Shown: positions 13,627-25,209 of the stretch, in pieces
Numbering within the stretch: the first letter of the stretch is position 1
Layout: each line of letters opens with the position of its first letter
Source: Zanthoxylum bungeanum
Taxonomy: Eukaryota; Streptophyta; Magnoliopsida; Sapindales; Rutaceae
Length of the DNA: 64,000 nucleotides
Assembly: GCA_019454045.1 (NCBI GenBank)
Contig: SKCR01041530.1
Coordinates: 47,593 to 111,592, forward strand
Direction of reading: 5' to 3'
Program-made: the position numbers and the translations under genes
Notes under the pieces: model-generated
What the model saw: the letters and a program-made list of their open reading frames with translations, nothing else
The model's database searches: none
What the model was told of the DNA's origin: nothing

Positions 13627-15608
13627 TGATGAGTGGTAAATGTATCATTATTTCCCACTCATTTGACCTAATATTTTTGTATAGTTTCTTGAGTTTTGCG
13701 AATATTTTGATGTGTTTTATGTTATTTCGTAGATAAATAAAGTTTCAGGACTTTCTGGAAGTGATTCTGGGTCAAAATAGTGAAAAAGGACAAAAAATGG
13801 CAAAATTATAATTTGGCACGTCGCGACCACTAACATGCGCCGCTTCATGCTAAAATACGCCGTAACACGTGTCACAATCTGAGAAGTCTACTAACATGCG
13901 CCAGATGCTAACGTGCGCGTGCCATGTGTCAACATCAGAGCAGATCCGCTAACGTGGGCCGTGTCACGTGTCACAATCACATGCTGCCGAAAATCGCCAT
14001 CACCACGTGTCATCTACGTGGCGTCCACATCAGTCACATGCCGAGTCAGCTTGCCACGTGTTAGTCATGTCATCATCAAACAATCATCTTGTGCCATGTG
14101 TCACCATCACATGGTGCCGACAATCCACATCGTCACATCATCGCCACGTCAGCACAATCATTCAGCTGTTGAGCCGCCTTGCCACGTGTCAACAGTGTCG
14201 CGTTTGGCGCCGGAAATCACGGTGCATCGCGACATGCAAAAGTTGGCACGTCGAGACGCACCCCACTCACTCATGCCTATAAATTCAGCCGAATTTTCTG
14301 ATTTCAGATGTACCTTCCTCTCTGTAATTCCTTGAGAATTATAAGGAGTTTGTATCTAGTTTGTTTAATTTCAGTTTTGTAATTAATTTCATTTACTTTT
14401 TAATAGTAATTTACTTTCTTTACTTTTCAGTTTTTACTATTTAGCAAAGAGGAGGTAACTTCCCCTTGCTATGGTGAAAGGTAAAGCTTTTATTATTGCT
14501 ATTTTAGATTAATCTCCCTTAATTATAATATAATAACTATTTAAAACTTGACTTAATGAGGATATCACTATATTGGCTGCTTGGTAATTGATATTAAATT
14601 AGTTTTAACCTGACTAAGCAATGATACCGCCTGGTTGGTCGGTTGGTAATTAATGATTAATTTGACTTAATCAGGTTACCGCCTATATTGCTGGTTGGTA
14701 ATATCACACAAGTTAATATATTATATTAGCTGAGATATCTAAAATAGTAGTAATAAAAGTGGATCATTTAACCCTAGCATTTTCTTTTATTGTACTTTTT
14801 CCTTTTTAATTTCTAGCATTTACTTTTCAGCATTTTACTTTATGTCTTTTATTTTTAAGTTTTTACTAGTTATAAATATGTATCGTAACTAAGCCCGTTA
14901 TCTGGGGTTGTGATGAATACCAATATCACCGGTTTATAAGGGGTTATTTTATAGTTTGGGTAATATAAATGTTTACTTATTAAGACTTAAGCTTAATGTG
15001 TCTTGTTAACTGGCCACTAATAAGATTGATCAGGTAAACTCAAAATAAACTTGACGAAGGAATTTTAGGTTTAAGACCCTAGACTTAATAACCCACGATC
15101 TTCCTTGAGGATAGATAACCCTTTAATAGATTTCCTTACAGGATAGACATATACCTGTCGGGCGGAGGTAACCACAATTGGAACTTAGTCTTAATGAATC
15201 CAGGTAATTTGATTGACATAGACATATGATTTAATTGGGTTACACTGGGTATTTGTATCCGACCATCGACATAGACTTTTGCAGAATTTCGTGTTCCAGG
15301 TTAGTAAACCAATATATTACACAAACATAAAATAATCACCTTATCTTTTAAAAAGATATTGGAAAGATTCACAATCCTGGATAGTTTAATAAATTTGAAT
15401 TTTCCTCAACCAACTTAATCGCCATTTTATTTACTTGTTTTAAATTTAAGTCACCATTCCAATCAAACAATCAATCTATTAGATACTAGTAATCATTTGA
15501 CCTCATAAAACTAATAGCTTAGGTATTAAGTCCTCGTGGGATCGATACTTTTTATGCTTCTTGAACGATACGTGCGCTTGCGTTATACGCGTGTGACAAT
15601 ACCGATCA
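13627..15608 (+). repeat. 5' LTR of element A
   Basis: 1982 bp, TGATGAGTGG...ACCGATCA. It carries CACGTG motifs (about 13865-14200), TATA box TATAAAT at 14278-14284, and degenerate TACCGCC...GGCTGGTTGGTAA repeats (about 14568-14700) downstream of the expected start. The long frames at 13913-14335 lie in the U3 and are not genes. Confidence 0.93.
13865..14284 (+). promoter_or_regulatory. U3 promoter with G-box/ABRE-like cluster and TATA box (A 5' LTR)
   Basis: Repeated text of the form GCTAACGTGCGCCGTGCCACGTGTCA places several CACGTG cores within 300 bp upstream of TATAAAT at 14278. ACGTGTC and CACGTG are binding sites for plant bZIP and bHLH factors. That they drive this LTR is inference. 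Confidence 0.6.
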
Positions 15609-15614
15609 TTGTTT

Positions 15615-15632
15615 TGGCGCCGTTGTCGGGGA
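15615..15632 (+). other. primer-binding site of element A
   Basis: TGGCGCCGTTGTCGGGGA, one base from TGGCGCCGTTGCCGGGGA, the site usual in Athila-type elements and generally assigned to tRNA-Asp. Six bases separate it from the LTR end. Confidence 0.85.
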
Positions 15633-15737
15633 CTTAGTTATCTTTCACTATTAGTTTTGGGGTTAGATACATTACTCGTGTCTAATTTTTTTACTTATTG
15701 TTTTTGTTTTCGTATGTTTCAGGTTCTCAGACACTAC

Positions 15738-15896
15738 ATGAGACGAACCAGAAGCTTTGAACTCCGACCGCTTGACCCAGAGATTGAAAGAACCATCTAA
15801 CAGTTGAGAAGGGAAATGCGAGAAGGCCAAGAAGTAATTGTCAACATGGAACCTGAACCTTTAAAAGTTGCACCACCAATTCCCATTCGAGACAGA
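15738..15896 (+). pseudogene. Element A gag, N-terminal fragment
   Basis: The ATG at 15738 opens MRRTRSFELRPLDPEIERTI and then meets a stop. The text continues readable as gag (MEPEPLKVAPPIPIRDR) to the ACAGA at 15892-15896, where LTR sequence begins. The rest of the same gag resumes at 29940 on the other side of the inserted block. A near-identical second copy lies at 19892-20181. Confidence 0.8.
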
Positions 15897-16129
15897 TGAT
15901 GAGTGGTAAATGTATTACTATTTCTCAGTCATTTAACCTAATATTTTGTATATTTTCTTGAGTTTTGTGAATATTTTGATGTGTTTTGTGTTATTTTGTA
16001 GATAAATAAAGTTTCAGGACATTCTAGAGGTGATTTGGGGCCAAAACAGTGAAAAAGAACACAAAAGGGCATTTTGGTCATTTGCCTAACGTGCGCTGGG
16101 GAAACATGTCAGAATATGAGAAGTTTGAC

Positions 16130-16451
16130 TTTGCTAACGTGCGCCGTGCCACGTGTCACCATCACAGTCGATCTGCTAATGTGCACCGTGTCACCATCAC
16201 AGCCGATCTGCTAACGTGCGTCGTGTCACGTGTCGTAATTCTATGGTGCCGACAATCCCTTTCGCCACGTGTCGACACGTCAGCGCCACGTCACTGCCAC
16301 ATCAGCACAATTATTGAATTAATTATCCGTAATCGTCACGTCAGTAAATAAGAATCTGAACCAGCCAATCAGAGAGCGACACGTCATCGCGTAACGACGC
16401 AAGAACAAACTTGGCTTCGCGACGCGGGAAGCTTACTGAGGCCTATAAATA
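16130..16451 (+). promoter_or_regulatory. U3 promoter with CACGTG cluster and TATA box (chimeric LTR)
   Basis: Repeats of GCTAACGTGCGYCGTGYCACGTGTC precede TATAAATA at 16444-16451, the same arrangement as in the other LTRs of the family. Confidence 0.55.
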
Positions 16452-16778
16452 GAGCTCGAAATTTTAGTTTCAGATGTACCTTCCTCTCTGAATTCTTTGA
16501 TGTAAATAGGGAGTTTTCTATCTAGTTTCTTTTAAATTTTAGATTTGTAATTAATTTTAATTACGTTCTGTAATAATAGTAATTTTTTTTTTTACTTTTA
16601 CAGTTTTTACTATTCAACATTATGAGGTAACTTCCCCCTGCTAAGGTGAAAGGTAATTTTTTTACTATTTCTATTTAGATTAATCTCCCTTAAATATAAT
16701 ATATTCACTATTTAAAATATTGACTTAATGAGGATACCGCTATATTGGTCGGTTGGTAATTTATTTTAAACTGGTTTA

Positions 16779-18819
16779 TGACCGGTGCGTAATCACACGC
16801 GTATAATGCAAGCGCACGTATCGTTCAAGTAGTATAAAAAGTATCGATCCCACGAGGACTTAATACCTAATTTATTAATTTTATGAGGTAAATGATTACT
16901 AGTATCTAACATGTTGATTGATTGATTTGAAATGGTGATGATTTTGAATTAAAAACAAGTAAATAAAATTGCGCGAAAGTAGGTTTAAGAAAATTCAATA
17001 TTAGGAAACTATCTAGGGTTGTGAATCTTCCAATATCATTTTAAAGATGAAGTGGTTATTTCATTTTTGTGTAATATATCGGTTTACTAACCTGGAACAC
17101 TAAATTATGCGAAAGCCTCTGTCGATGGTCAGACGCAAATACCCAGTATAACCCAATTGAACCATATGTCTATGTCAACCAAATTACTTGGATTCATTAA
17201 GTTTAAGTTCCAATTATGGCTACCCCCGCCCGACGGGTATATGTCTATCCTGTAAGGAAATCTATTAAAGGGTTATCTATTCTCAAGGAAGATCGTGGGC
17301 TATTAAGTCTAAGGCTTAAACCTAAAATTCCTTTGTCAAGTTTAGTTTAGATTTACCAGATCAATCTTATTAGTGGCCAATTAACAAGACGCATTAAGCT
17401 TAAGACTTAATAAGTAAACCTTTAAATTACCCAAACTATAAAATAACCCCTTATAAACCAGTGATATTAGAATTCATCACAACCCCATATAACTAACTTA
17501 GTTACGACACATATTTACGGGTAGTAAAAACTTAAATAAAATAAAAGACATAAAATTAAATACTGAAAATTAAATGCTGAAAAGTAAATGCTGAAAGTAA
17601 ATTGCTGAAAAGTAAATGCTGAAAGTAAATTGCTGAAAAGTAAATAAAGTAAAAGTACAATAAAATAAAATATCGAGGTAAAAGGATTCACTTTTATTAC
17701 TTCTATTTTAGATATCTCCATTAATATAATATATTAACTTTGCATGATAATTACCAACCAGCCATATAGGCGGTATCCAGATTAAGTCAAATTAATAATT
17801 AATTACCAATCGACCAATCAGGCGGTATCCAGTTTATTCAGGTTAAAACCAATTTAAATAATTACCAACCGACCAATATGGCGGTATCCTCGTTAAGTCA
17901 GGTTTTAACTAGTTTATATATTATAATTAAGGGAGATTAATCTAAATATTAGTAATAAAAGTTTTACCTTTTACCCCAGCAAAGGGGAGTTACCTCCTCA
18001 TTACTGAAAAGTAAAAACTGAAAATTAAAGAAAGAAAAGTATTGTGCGTAAAAGTAAATTGCGGAAAGTAAAAACTGAAAAGTAAAGAAAAGAAAGTGCG
18101 AAAGCGGAAATTAATTACTGAAAGCTGTAAATAAACAAACAAGATACAATCTTCTTAGTATTCTTAAGGAATTCCTTAGAAGAAAGTATGAATTTACAAA
18201 TGAAATGGCTTGGTATTTATCGGAAAAATTTTGCCTCCATCAAATCATCCACCAAATCCATTATTAATTGATCCACTAATTGTCCACCAAATCCATTATT
18301 AATTGCTCCATTAATTGCTTATCATGTTTGGTGGTGATTTGATAATTTTTATTATTTATTTATTTATTTTTTGCTTTGAAAATGACTTTAATAATTACAC
18401 ACAACACACTTCTGGATGGTTCATCAATTTCGGGCATGAAATCTTCAGAATTCGAAATTATTTTATCTTTCAAAGTTGTAGAACTTTGAGTCTGGTTTAA
18501 TCTGGAACTTGAATCAGCTCAATCCGATATCGGAGTAAAAAGTTATGCCCAACATACGACAGATGCGCAAAATTGGAATTTCCAAAACTGCACTTCGTTA
18601 AAACGCCCTTTCAAGTTTCCAATCTCCAAAATTAATATGTCAAGTCCAATTTTTGCCCTTATTTGACCCATATTTCGTCCTAAATGATTAAATTGTGTCC
18701 CAATATTATTTTATCTGTAAAATAAACTAAAACACATCAAAACGTTCATCAAACCCGAGAAACTAAACAAAATATTAAGTAAAATGGGCGGTAAATATTG
18801 ATATATTTTCCGCTCATCA
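16779..18819 (-). mobile_element. Solo LTR (element C) with perfect TSD
   Basis: 2041 bp that in reverse complement begins TGATGAGCGG and ends ACCGGTCA, so it is a diverged relative of the A/B LTR in opposite orientation. It is bordered by identical GTTTA copies (16774-16778 and 18820-18824). No internal region is present, so the element was reduced to a single LTR by recombination. It contains a small tandem run of CTGAAAAGTAAATG-type units (about 17560-17650). Its block at about 18440-18660 resembles the F LTR at 63290-63490. Confidence 0.9.
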
Positions 18820-19891
18820 GTTTAAACTTGACTAAGCAAGGATACCGCCAGATTGGTCGGTTGGTAATTAAATTTTCTTACCGCCTATATGGCTGGTTTA
18901 TTTTGGTTCCGCCTTTATGGCTGGTTGGACTTAATTTGACTTAATCAGGTTACCGCCTAAATGGCTGGTTGGTAAAATAATCACAAGTTAATATATTATA
19001 TTAAGGGAGATATCTAAATTAGTAGTAGTAAAAGTTGACCCTTTTACCTTAGCATTTTATTTTATTGTAATTCACTTTTCAGCTTTTACTTTACCACAAT
19101 TATTTTTCAGTATTTTTACTTTATGTATTTTACTTTTAAGTTTTTACTAGCCCTAGTTATGTATTGTAACTAAGTTAGTTATCTGAGGTTGTGATGAATT
19201 CTAATATCACCGGTTTATAAAAGGTTATTTTTTATAGTTTGGGTAATATAAAAGTTTACTTATTAAGACTTAAGCTTAATGTGTCTTGTTAACTGGCCAC
19301 TAATAAGATTGATCGGGTAAACTTAAAATAAACTTGACGAAGGAATTTTAGGTTTAAGACCCTAGACTTAATAACCCACGATCTTCCTTGAGGATAGATA
19401 ACCATTTAGTAGATTTCCTTACAGGATAGACATATACATGTCGGGCGGGGGTAACCACAATTGGAACTTAGTCTTAATGAATCCAGGTAATTTAATTGAC
19501 AAAGACATATGATTTAATTGGGTTACATTGGGTATTTGCATCCGACCATCGATAGAGAATTTTGCAGAATTTCGTGTTCCAGATTAGTAAACCAATATAT
19601 TACACAAACATGAAATAACCACCTCATCTTTTAAAAAGATATTGGAAATATTCACAACCCTGGATAGTTTAATAAATTTGAATTTTCCTCAACCAACTTA
19701 ATCGTCATTTTATTTACTTGTTTTAAATTTAAGTCACAATTCCAATCAAACAATCAATCCATTAGATACTAGTAATCATTTGACCTCATAAAACTAATAG
19801 CTTAGGTATTAAGTCCTCGTGGGATCGATACTTTTTATACTACTTGAACGATACGTGCGCTTGCGTTATACGCGTGTGACAATACCGATCA

Positions 19892-20181
19892 TTTTTTTGG
19901 CGCCGTTGCCGGGGACTTAGTTATCTTTCACTATTAGTTTTGGGGTTAGATACGTTACTTGTGTCTAATTTTTTTTTACTTATTGTTTTTGTTTTCGTAT
20001 GTTTCAGGTTCTCAGACACTACATGAGACGAACCAGAAGCTTTGAACTCCGACCGCTTGACCCAGAGATTGAAAGAACCATCTGACAGTTGAGAAGGGAA
20101 ATGCGAGAAGGCCAAGAAACAATTGTCAACATGGAACTTGAACCTTTAAAAGTTGCACCACCAATTCCCATTCGAGACAGA
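19892..20181 (+). pseudogene. Duplicated leader and gag start of element A
   Basis: Primer site TGGCGCCGTTGCCGGGGA (19898-19915) followed by the same leader and gag start as 15609-15896, differing at only a few bases and sharing A-specific variants (TTTGAACTCCGACCG, CCTTTAAAAGTTG) against element B. It ends in the same ACAGA (20177-20181) before the next LTR. It is the second copy of a tandem duplication. Confidence 0.85.
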
Positions 20182-20253
20182 TGATGAGTGGTAAATATAT
20201 TACTATTTCCCACTCATTTGACCTAATATTTTGTACAGATTCTTGAGTTTTGT

Positions 20254-20539
20254 GAATATTTTGATGTGTTTTGTGTTATTTTATAGATAAATAAAGCTTC
20301 AAGACATTCTGAAGGTGATTTGAGGCCAAAACAGTGACAAAGAACACAAAAGGGTATTTTGGTCATTTTCCGCGTAGCGACGCGCCTGCGCGTCGAGAAT
20401 ATTTTGATATGTTTTGTGTTATTTTATAGATAAATAAAGCTTCAAGACATTCTGGAGGTGATTTGGGGACAAAACAGTGAAAAAGAACACAAAAGGGTAT
20501 TTTGGTCATTTGCCGCGGAGCGACGCGCCTGCGCACTAT
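20254..20539 (+). repeat. 143-bp tandem duplication in U3 of B 5' LTR
   Basis: Two copies starting GAATATTTTGATRTGTTTTG and ending at GCGACGCGCCTGCGC differ by a few bases. The other LTRs of the family have one copy. Confidence 0.85.
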
Positions 20540-20589
20540 ACTAACGTGTGCCAGGTAAACATGTCAGAATCTGAGAAGTTTGACTTTGC

Positions 20590-20882
20590 TAACGTGCACC
20601 GTGCCACGTGTCACCATCACAGCCGATCTGCTAATGTGCACCGTGCCACGTGTCACAATTCTATGGTGCCGACAATACCTTTCGCCACATGTCGACACAT
20701 CAGCACCACGTCAGCGCCACATCACTGCCACATCAGCACAATTATTGAATTAATTATCCGCAATCGCCACATCAGCAGATAAGAATCTGAACCGGCCAAT
20801 CATAGAGCGACACGTCATCGCATAGCGACGCAAGAACAAACATGGCGTCGCGACGTGGGAAACTTATTGAGGCCTATAAATA
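20590..20882 (+). promoter_or_regulatory. U3 promoter (B 5' LTR)
   Basis: CCACGTGTCA motifs at about 20600-20660 precede TATAAATA at 20875-20882. Confidence 0.55.
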
Positions 20883-22250
20883 GAGCTCGAAATTTCAGTT
20901 TCAGATGTATCTTCCTCTCTGAATTCTCTGATGTAAATAGGGAGTTTTCTATCTAGTTTCTTTTAAATTTTAGTTTTGTAATTAATTTTAATTACGTTCT
21001 GTAATAATAGTAATTTAATTTTTTTACTTTTACAGTTTTTAATATTCAACATGAGGAGGTAAATTCCCTCTGCTATGGTGAAAGGTAATTCTTTTACTAT
21101 TGTTATTTAGATTAATCTCTCTTAAATATAATATATTCACTATTTAAAATATTGACTTAATGATTGGTCGGTTGGTAATTCATTTTAAACTGGTTTAAAC
21201 CTGACTAAGCAAGGATACCGCCGGATTGGTCGGTTGGTAATTAAATTTTCTTACCGCCTATATGGCTGGTTTATTTTGGTTCCGCCTTTATGGCTGGTTG
21301 GACTTAATTTGACTTAATCAGGTTACCGCCTAATGGCTGGTTGGTAAAATAATCACAAGTTAATATATTATATTAAAGGAGATATCTAAATCAGGTTACC
21401 TTAGCATTTTATTTTATTGTAATTCACTTTTCATCTTTTACTTTACCGTAATTATTTTTCAATATTTTTACTTTATGTCTTTTACTTTTAAGTTTTTATT
21501 AGCCCTAGTTATGTGTTGTAACTAAGTTAGTTATCTGAGGTTGTGATGAATTCTAATTTCACCGGTTTATAAGAGGTTATTTTATAGTTTGGGTAATTTA
21601 AAGGTTTACTTATTAAGTCTTAAGCTTAATGCGCCTTGTTAATTGGCCATTAATAAGATTGATCTGGTAAATCTAAAATAAACTTGACAAATGAATTTTA
21701 GGTTTCAGCCTTAGACCTAATAGCCCACGATCTTCCTTGAGGATAGATAACCCTTTAATAGATTTCCTTACAGGATAGACATTTACCTGTCGGGCGGGGT
21801 AGTCATAATTGGAACTTAAACTTAATGAATCCAGGTAATTTGGTTGACATAGACATATGGTTCAATTGGGTTATACTGGGTATTTGCATCTGACTATCGA
21901 CAGAGGCTTTCGCATAGTTTAGTGTTCTAGGTTAGTAAACCGATTTATTACACAAACATGAAATAATCACTTCATCTTTTAAAAGATATTAGAAAGATTC
22001 ACAACCCTAGATAGTTTCCTAATATTAAATTTTCTTAAACCTATTTTCGTGCAATTTTATTTACTTGTTTTTAAATTCAAAATCTTCACCATTTCAAATC
22101 AAACAATCAACCTGTTAGATACTAGTAATCATTTGACCTCATAAAATTTATAGATTAAGTATTAAGTCCTCGTGGGATCGATACTTAGAATACTACTTGA
22201 ACGATACGTGCGCTTGCATTATATGCGTGTGATTGCACCGGTCAAGTTTT

Positions 22251-22268
22251 TGGCGCCGTTGCCGGGGA
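22251..22268 (+). other. primer-binding site of element B
   Basis: TGGCGCCGTTGCCGGGGA, six bases after the LTR end; the canonical Athila-type site. Confidence 0.88.
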
Positions 22269-22375
22269 CTTATTTATCTTTCACTATTAGTTTTGGGGTT
22301 AGATACGTTACTTGTATCTAATTTTTTTTTACTTATTGTTTTTGTTTTCTTGTGTTTCAGGTTCTTAGAAACTAC

Positions 22376-24115
22376 ATGAAACGAACCAGAAGCTTTGGAC
22401 TCTGACCGCTTGACCCAGAAATTGAAAGAACCATCAGAAAATTGAGAAGGGAAAGGCGAGAAGGCCAAGAAGCTTTAGTCAACATGGAACCTGAACCTTT
22501 GGAAGTTGCACCACCGATACCCATTCGAGACAGAACCATTCTGGTGGTCGACGGCTTCATTTCTTGTATTGTACTTCATTTTTTACCAGAAAATGTATGT
22601 GACATCAAAACATACATCCAGATGATTCAGCAGTCAGTACAGTTTGGGTGAAATGCAACTGAATATCCTAATTCCCACATCAACAACTTCCTGGAAGTTT
22701 GCGGTACTTTCAATTACAACTGAACAGCTGAAGAAGCAATGAGACTCTGTGTTTTTCCATACTCCTTGAAGGACAGAGCTAAAGCTTGGCTACATTCACT
22801 ACCAGCAGGTTCCATCACAACTTGGAACACTCTAGCCACCAAATTCCTTGAAAAGTACTTTCCACCAGCCAGAACTGCAAAGTTGAGGAATGACATCACA
22901 TCCTTCGTGCAACAAGATTCAGAATCCCTTTGCGAAGCTTGGGAAAGATTCAAAGATTTACTCCGAAAATGTCCTCATCATGAGATCGCAAAGTGGCTAC
23001 AAGTCCAAACCTTCTACAATGGACTTTCTGGAATAATGAGAACCACAATTGATGCTGCTGCTGGAGGAGTTTTGATGGCAAAAGGAGAGGATCAGGCCTG
23101 GGACTTAATTGAAGAAATGGCCAACAAAAATTCTTTATGGCCAACAGAAAGGAGCATGATCCAAAGAATTGTAGGAATTTATGAAGTTGGAGCCAACACA
23201 ACACTGAATTCCAAGCTGGATGTGATTTACAAAAATCTGGAAACTCTTAACATGAAAGTTAATGGTGGATCCACAAGTTCACCATATGGAGGAGCACCAG
23301 AACCAAACCAACTTGAAGAAACGGTGAATTATGTCAACAATTTCAACAGATAGTGGAACAATCCATATTCCAACACCTACAACCCATGGTGGAGGAATCA
23401 TCCGAATTTTTCATGGAACAACAATTCAGGGCAAAAGAAGAATCCACCATCGGGATTCCAACAACTGAACTATCCACCACCTGGATTCCAGCAACAGAAC
23501 AAAGGTCAGGAGCAGGCAAATAAACCAGGAATAATAGAAGTGTTGGCCCAGTTGAAGAAGCAAGAAGCAAAATACGATGCTTTAGCATCTATGGTTCAAA
23601 ATCAAGTAGCATTGAATCAAATCCATTCAGCCTCTATTAAAGCACTGTAAAATCAAATGGGACAACTGGCCAATTCTTAGAGTTACAGACCGCCCGGTAC
23701 CCTTCCTAGCAATACATAGCCAAATCCAAGGAACATGGGAAATGAGCAATGTCATGCCATCATGTTAAAAAGAGGTACTAAAATCAACAAATATGTTGGA
23801 ATCAAGGAAAAAATTGAAGATATTCCAAAAGAAGCAAAGCAACAGATGGAGGAAAAAGAAGCAAAGGAAAAAAAACAGATCACTCCACCTCCACCTTTTC
23901 CTCAGCGTTTTCAGAAAAACAAACTGGACAAACAGTTTGCTCGTTTCCTGGAGGTGTTCAAAAAGCTGCACATCAACATTCCATTTGCAGAAGCTTTGAA
24001 ACAAATGCCCAGCTATGTAAAATTCATGAAAGACATTCTTTCAAGAAAACGGAGATTGGGAGATTACGAGACAGTAGCATTGACAGAAGAATGCAGCGCC
24101 ACCATTCAGAGGAAG
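22376..24115 (+). pseudogene. Element B gag
   Basis: Capsid-type gag of the Athila lineage. The ATG at 22376 is followed by an early stop where the family has arginine (CGA to TGA). The main readable block, 22739-23353, contains LKDRAKAWLHSLPAGSITTW and WERFKDLLRKCPHHEIAKW, the conserved retrotransposon gag core. It ends at a TAG where element A has CAG. Later parts read NNPYSNTYNPWWRNH-like text and, from 23735, the lysine- and glutamate-rich segment with NKLDKQFARFLEVFKKLHINIPFAEAL that precedes the protease. Several stops fall at former glutamine codons. No clear zinc knuckle was found. Confidence 0.82.
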
Positions 24116-25071
24116 TTTCCCCCAAAGTTGAAAGATCCTGACAGTTTCACCATTCCATGCATCATAGGAGAACATAATTTTGGTAAGGCTTTATGTGATT
24201 TAAGTGCAAGTGTTAACTTGATGCCTTTTTCTATTTTCAGGAAACTGCAGATTGAGAGAAAACAATGCCCACTTCAGTCTCTCTGCAACTTGCTGATAGA
24301 ACACTAGTATTTCCAAGAGGCGTAGTTGAGGATGTGCTGGTCAAGGTTGACAAATTCATTTTCCCAGCAGATTTTATTGTCTTTGATATGGAGGAAGACG
24401 CAGACATGCCAATCATCCTCGGGAGACCGTTGTTGGCTACAGGTCGAACCATTATTGATGTACAAAAAGGAGAATTAACCATGAGGGTACATGACCAAGT
24501 AACATTCAATGTTTTAAAGGCCATGAATTTCCGAGAAGATGAAAAGAATGAGGAATGTTTCAGACTTGATGTGATATACAGTACCATTCAGAACTCCAAT
24601 GCAATACAAAGTTCTACTAACAAACTTAAAACATGTCAATTGCCTGTGGAGCCTGAAGATAAAACGTCTTTTGCACTGAAAAAGCCAATTCTTGCACTAC
24701 AAGCAACAAAAGAGAAAAAGTTCCACCAGCTCAATGAATTGGAGGAATTTCACAATCAGCCTTTTGAGGATGCCAAATTTTACAAAGAAAAGGCCAAGAA
24801 TAGACATGATGAGAAGTTAGTGCGCATACAACTTGAACCAGGGCAGAAGGTGTTGTTTAACAAATCAATGGTGAAATTCTTCCCATGGAAGCTAAAATCA
24901 CGGTGGTCAGGTCCATTTGTGATCACCAAGGTTTTACCAGACAGATCCATTGAGATATATGATCCCGACTCCAACAAATCATTCAAGGTTAAAAACAAGT
25001 GTGTTAAGCACTACTGGGGAGAATCATTTGAGCGACAAAAAGAAAGTGTCACACTTTCAGATCCAGCCTAA
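24116..25071 (+). pseudogene. Element B protease fused to integrase C-terminus (internal pol deletion)
   Basis: The aspartic-protease region begins in one frame with GKALCDLSASVNLMPF, where the usual DLGAS has become DLSAS. After a small frameshift, an open 268-codon frame (24265-25071) carries IILGRPLLATGRTIIDV, the second half of the protease. Around codon 135 (near 24670) this frame passes without a stop into ALKKPILALQATKEKKFHQL, which aligns with the end of integrase in element A. It continues through KSRWSGPFVITKVLP to KHYWGESFERQKESVTLSDPA. About 2.6 kb (RT, RNase H, integrase core) is therefore missing, yet the junction is in frame. Whether the fused protein was made is unknown. Confidence 0.85.
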
Positions 25072-25209
25072 TGTTCGAGAAGTCACATCTAGCTGACGAC
25101 GTTAAACTTAGCACTCGCAGGGAGGAAACCCATACAATTTATGTATATATTGTAATCTGGTGTGTTTTATTTTTCTGTGTTTAATTTTTGCAGGTAAAGT
25201 CATTTCACG

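Larger units (their letters stand above)
15897..19891 (+). repeat. Chimeric third LTR (B-type start, A-type end), split by solo LTR C
   Basis: Without the solo LTR at 16779-18819 this is a 1.95-kb LTR of the A/B family. From 15897 to about 19204 its diagnostic bases follow element B (GGCCAAAACAGTGAAAAAGA, GTTAGTTATCTGAGG, GAATTCTAAT). From about 19240 to 19891 they follow element A (TAAGACTTAAGCTTAATGTG, AATAACCCACGATC, CTCAACCAACTTAATCG). It lies between two copies of the same gag start. TATAAATA is at 16444-16451. Confidence 0.85.
20182..22244 (+). repeat. 5' LTR of element B
   Basis: 2063 bp, TGATGAGTGG...ACCGGTCA. Relative to the 3' LTR it has a direct tandem duplication of about 143 bp (20254-20396 and 20397-20539), which must post-date insertion or have been templated unequally. 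Confidence 0.92.

Noticed and set aside
13913..14335. Open frames of 104-140 codons in the left LTR (similar ones at 48371-48721, 16049-16351, 20477-20782 and 28137-28409).
   Set aside because: They fall in U3 repeats of the LTRs, are low-complexity (CHHH/TCH-rich) translations of CACGTG repeats, and are not conserved as proteins between LTR copies.
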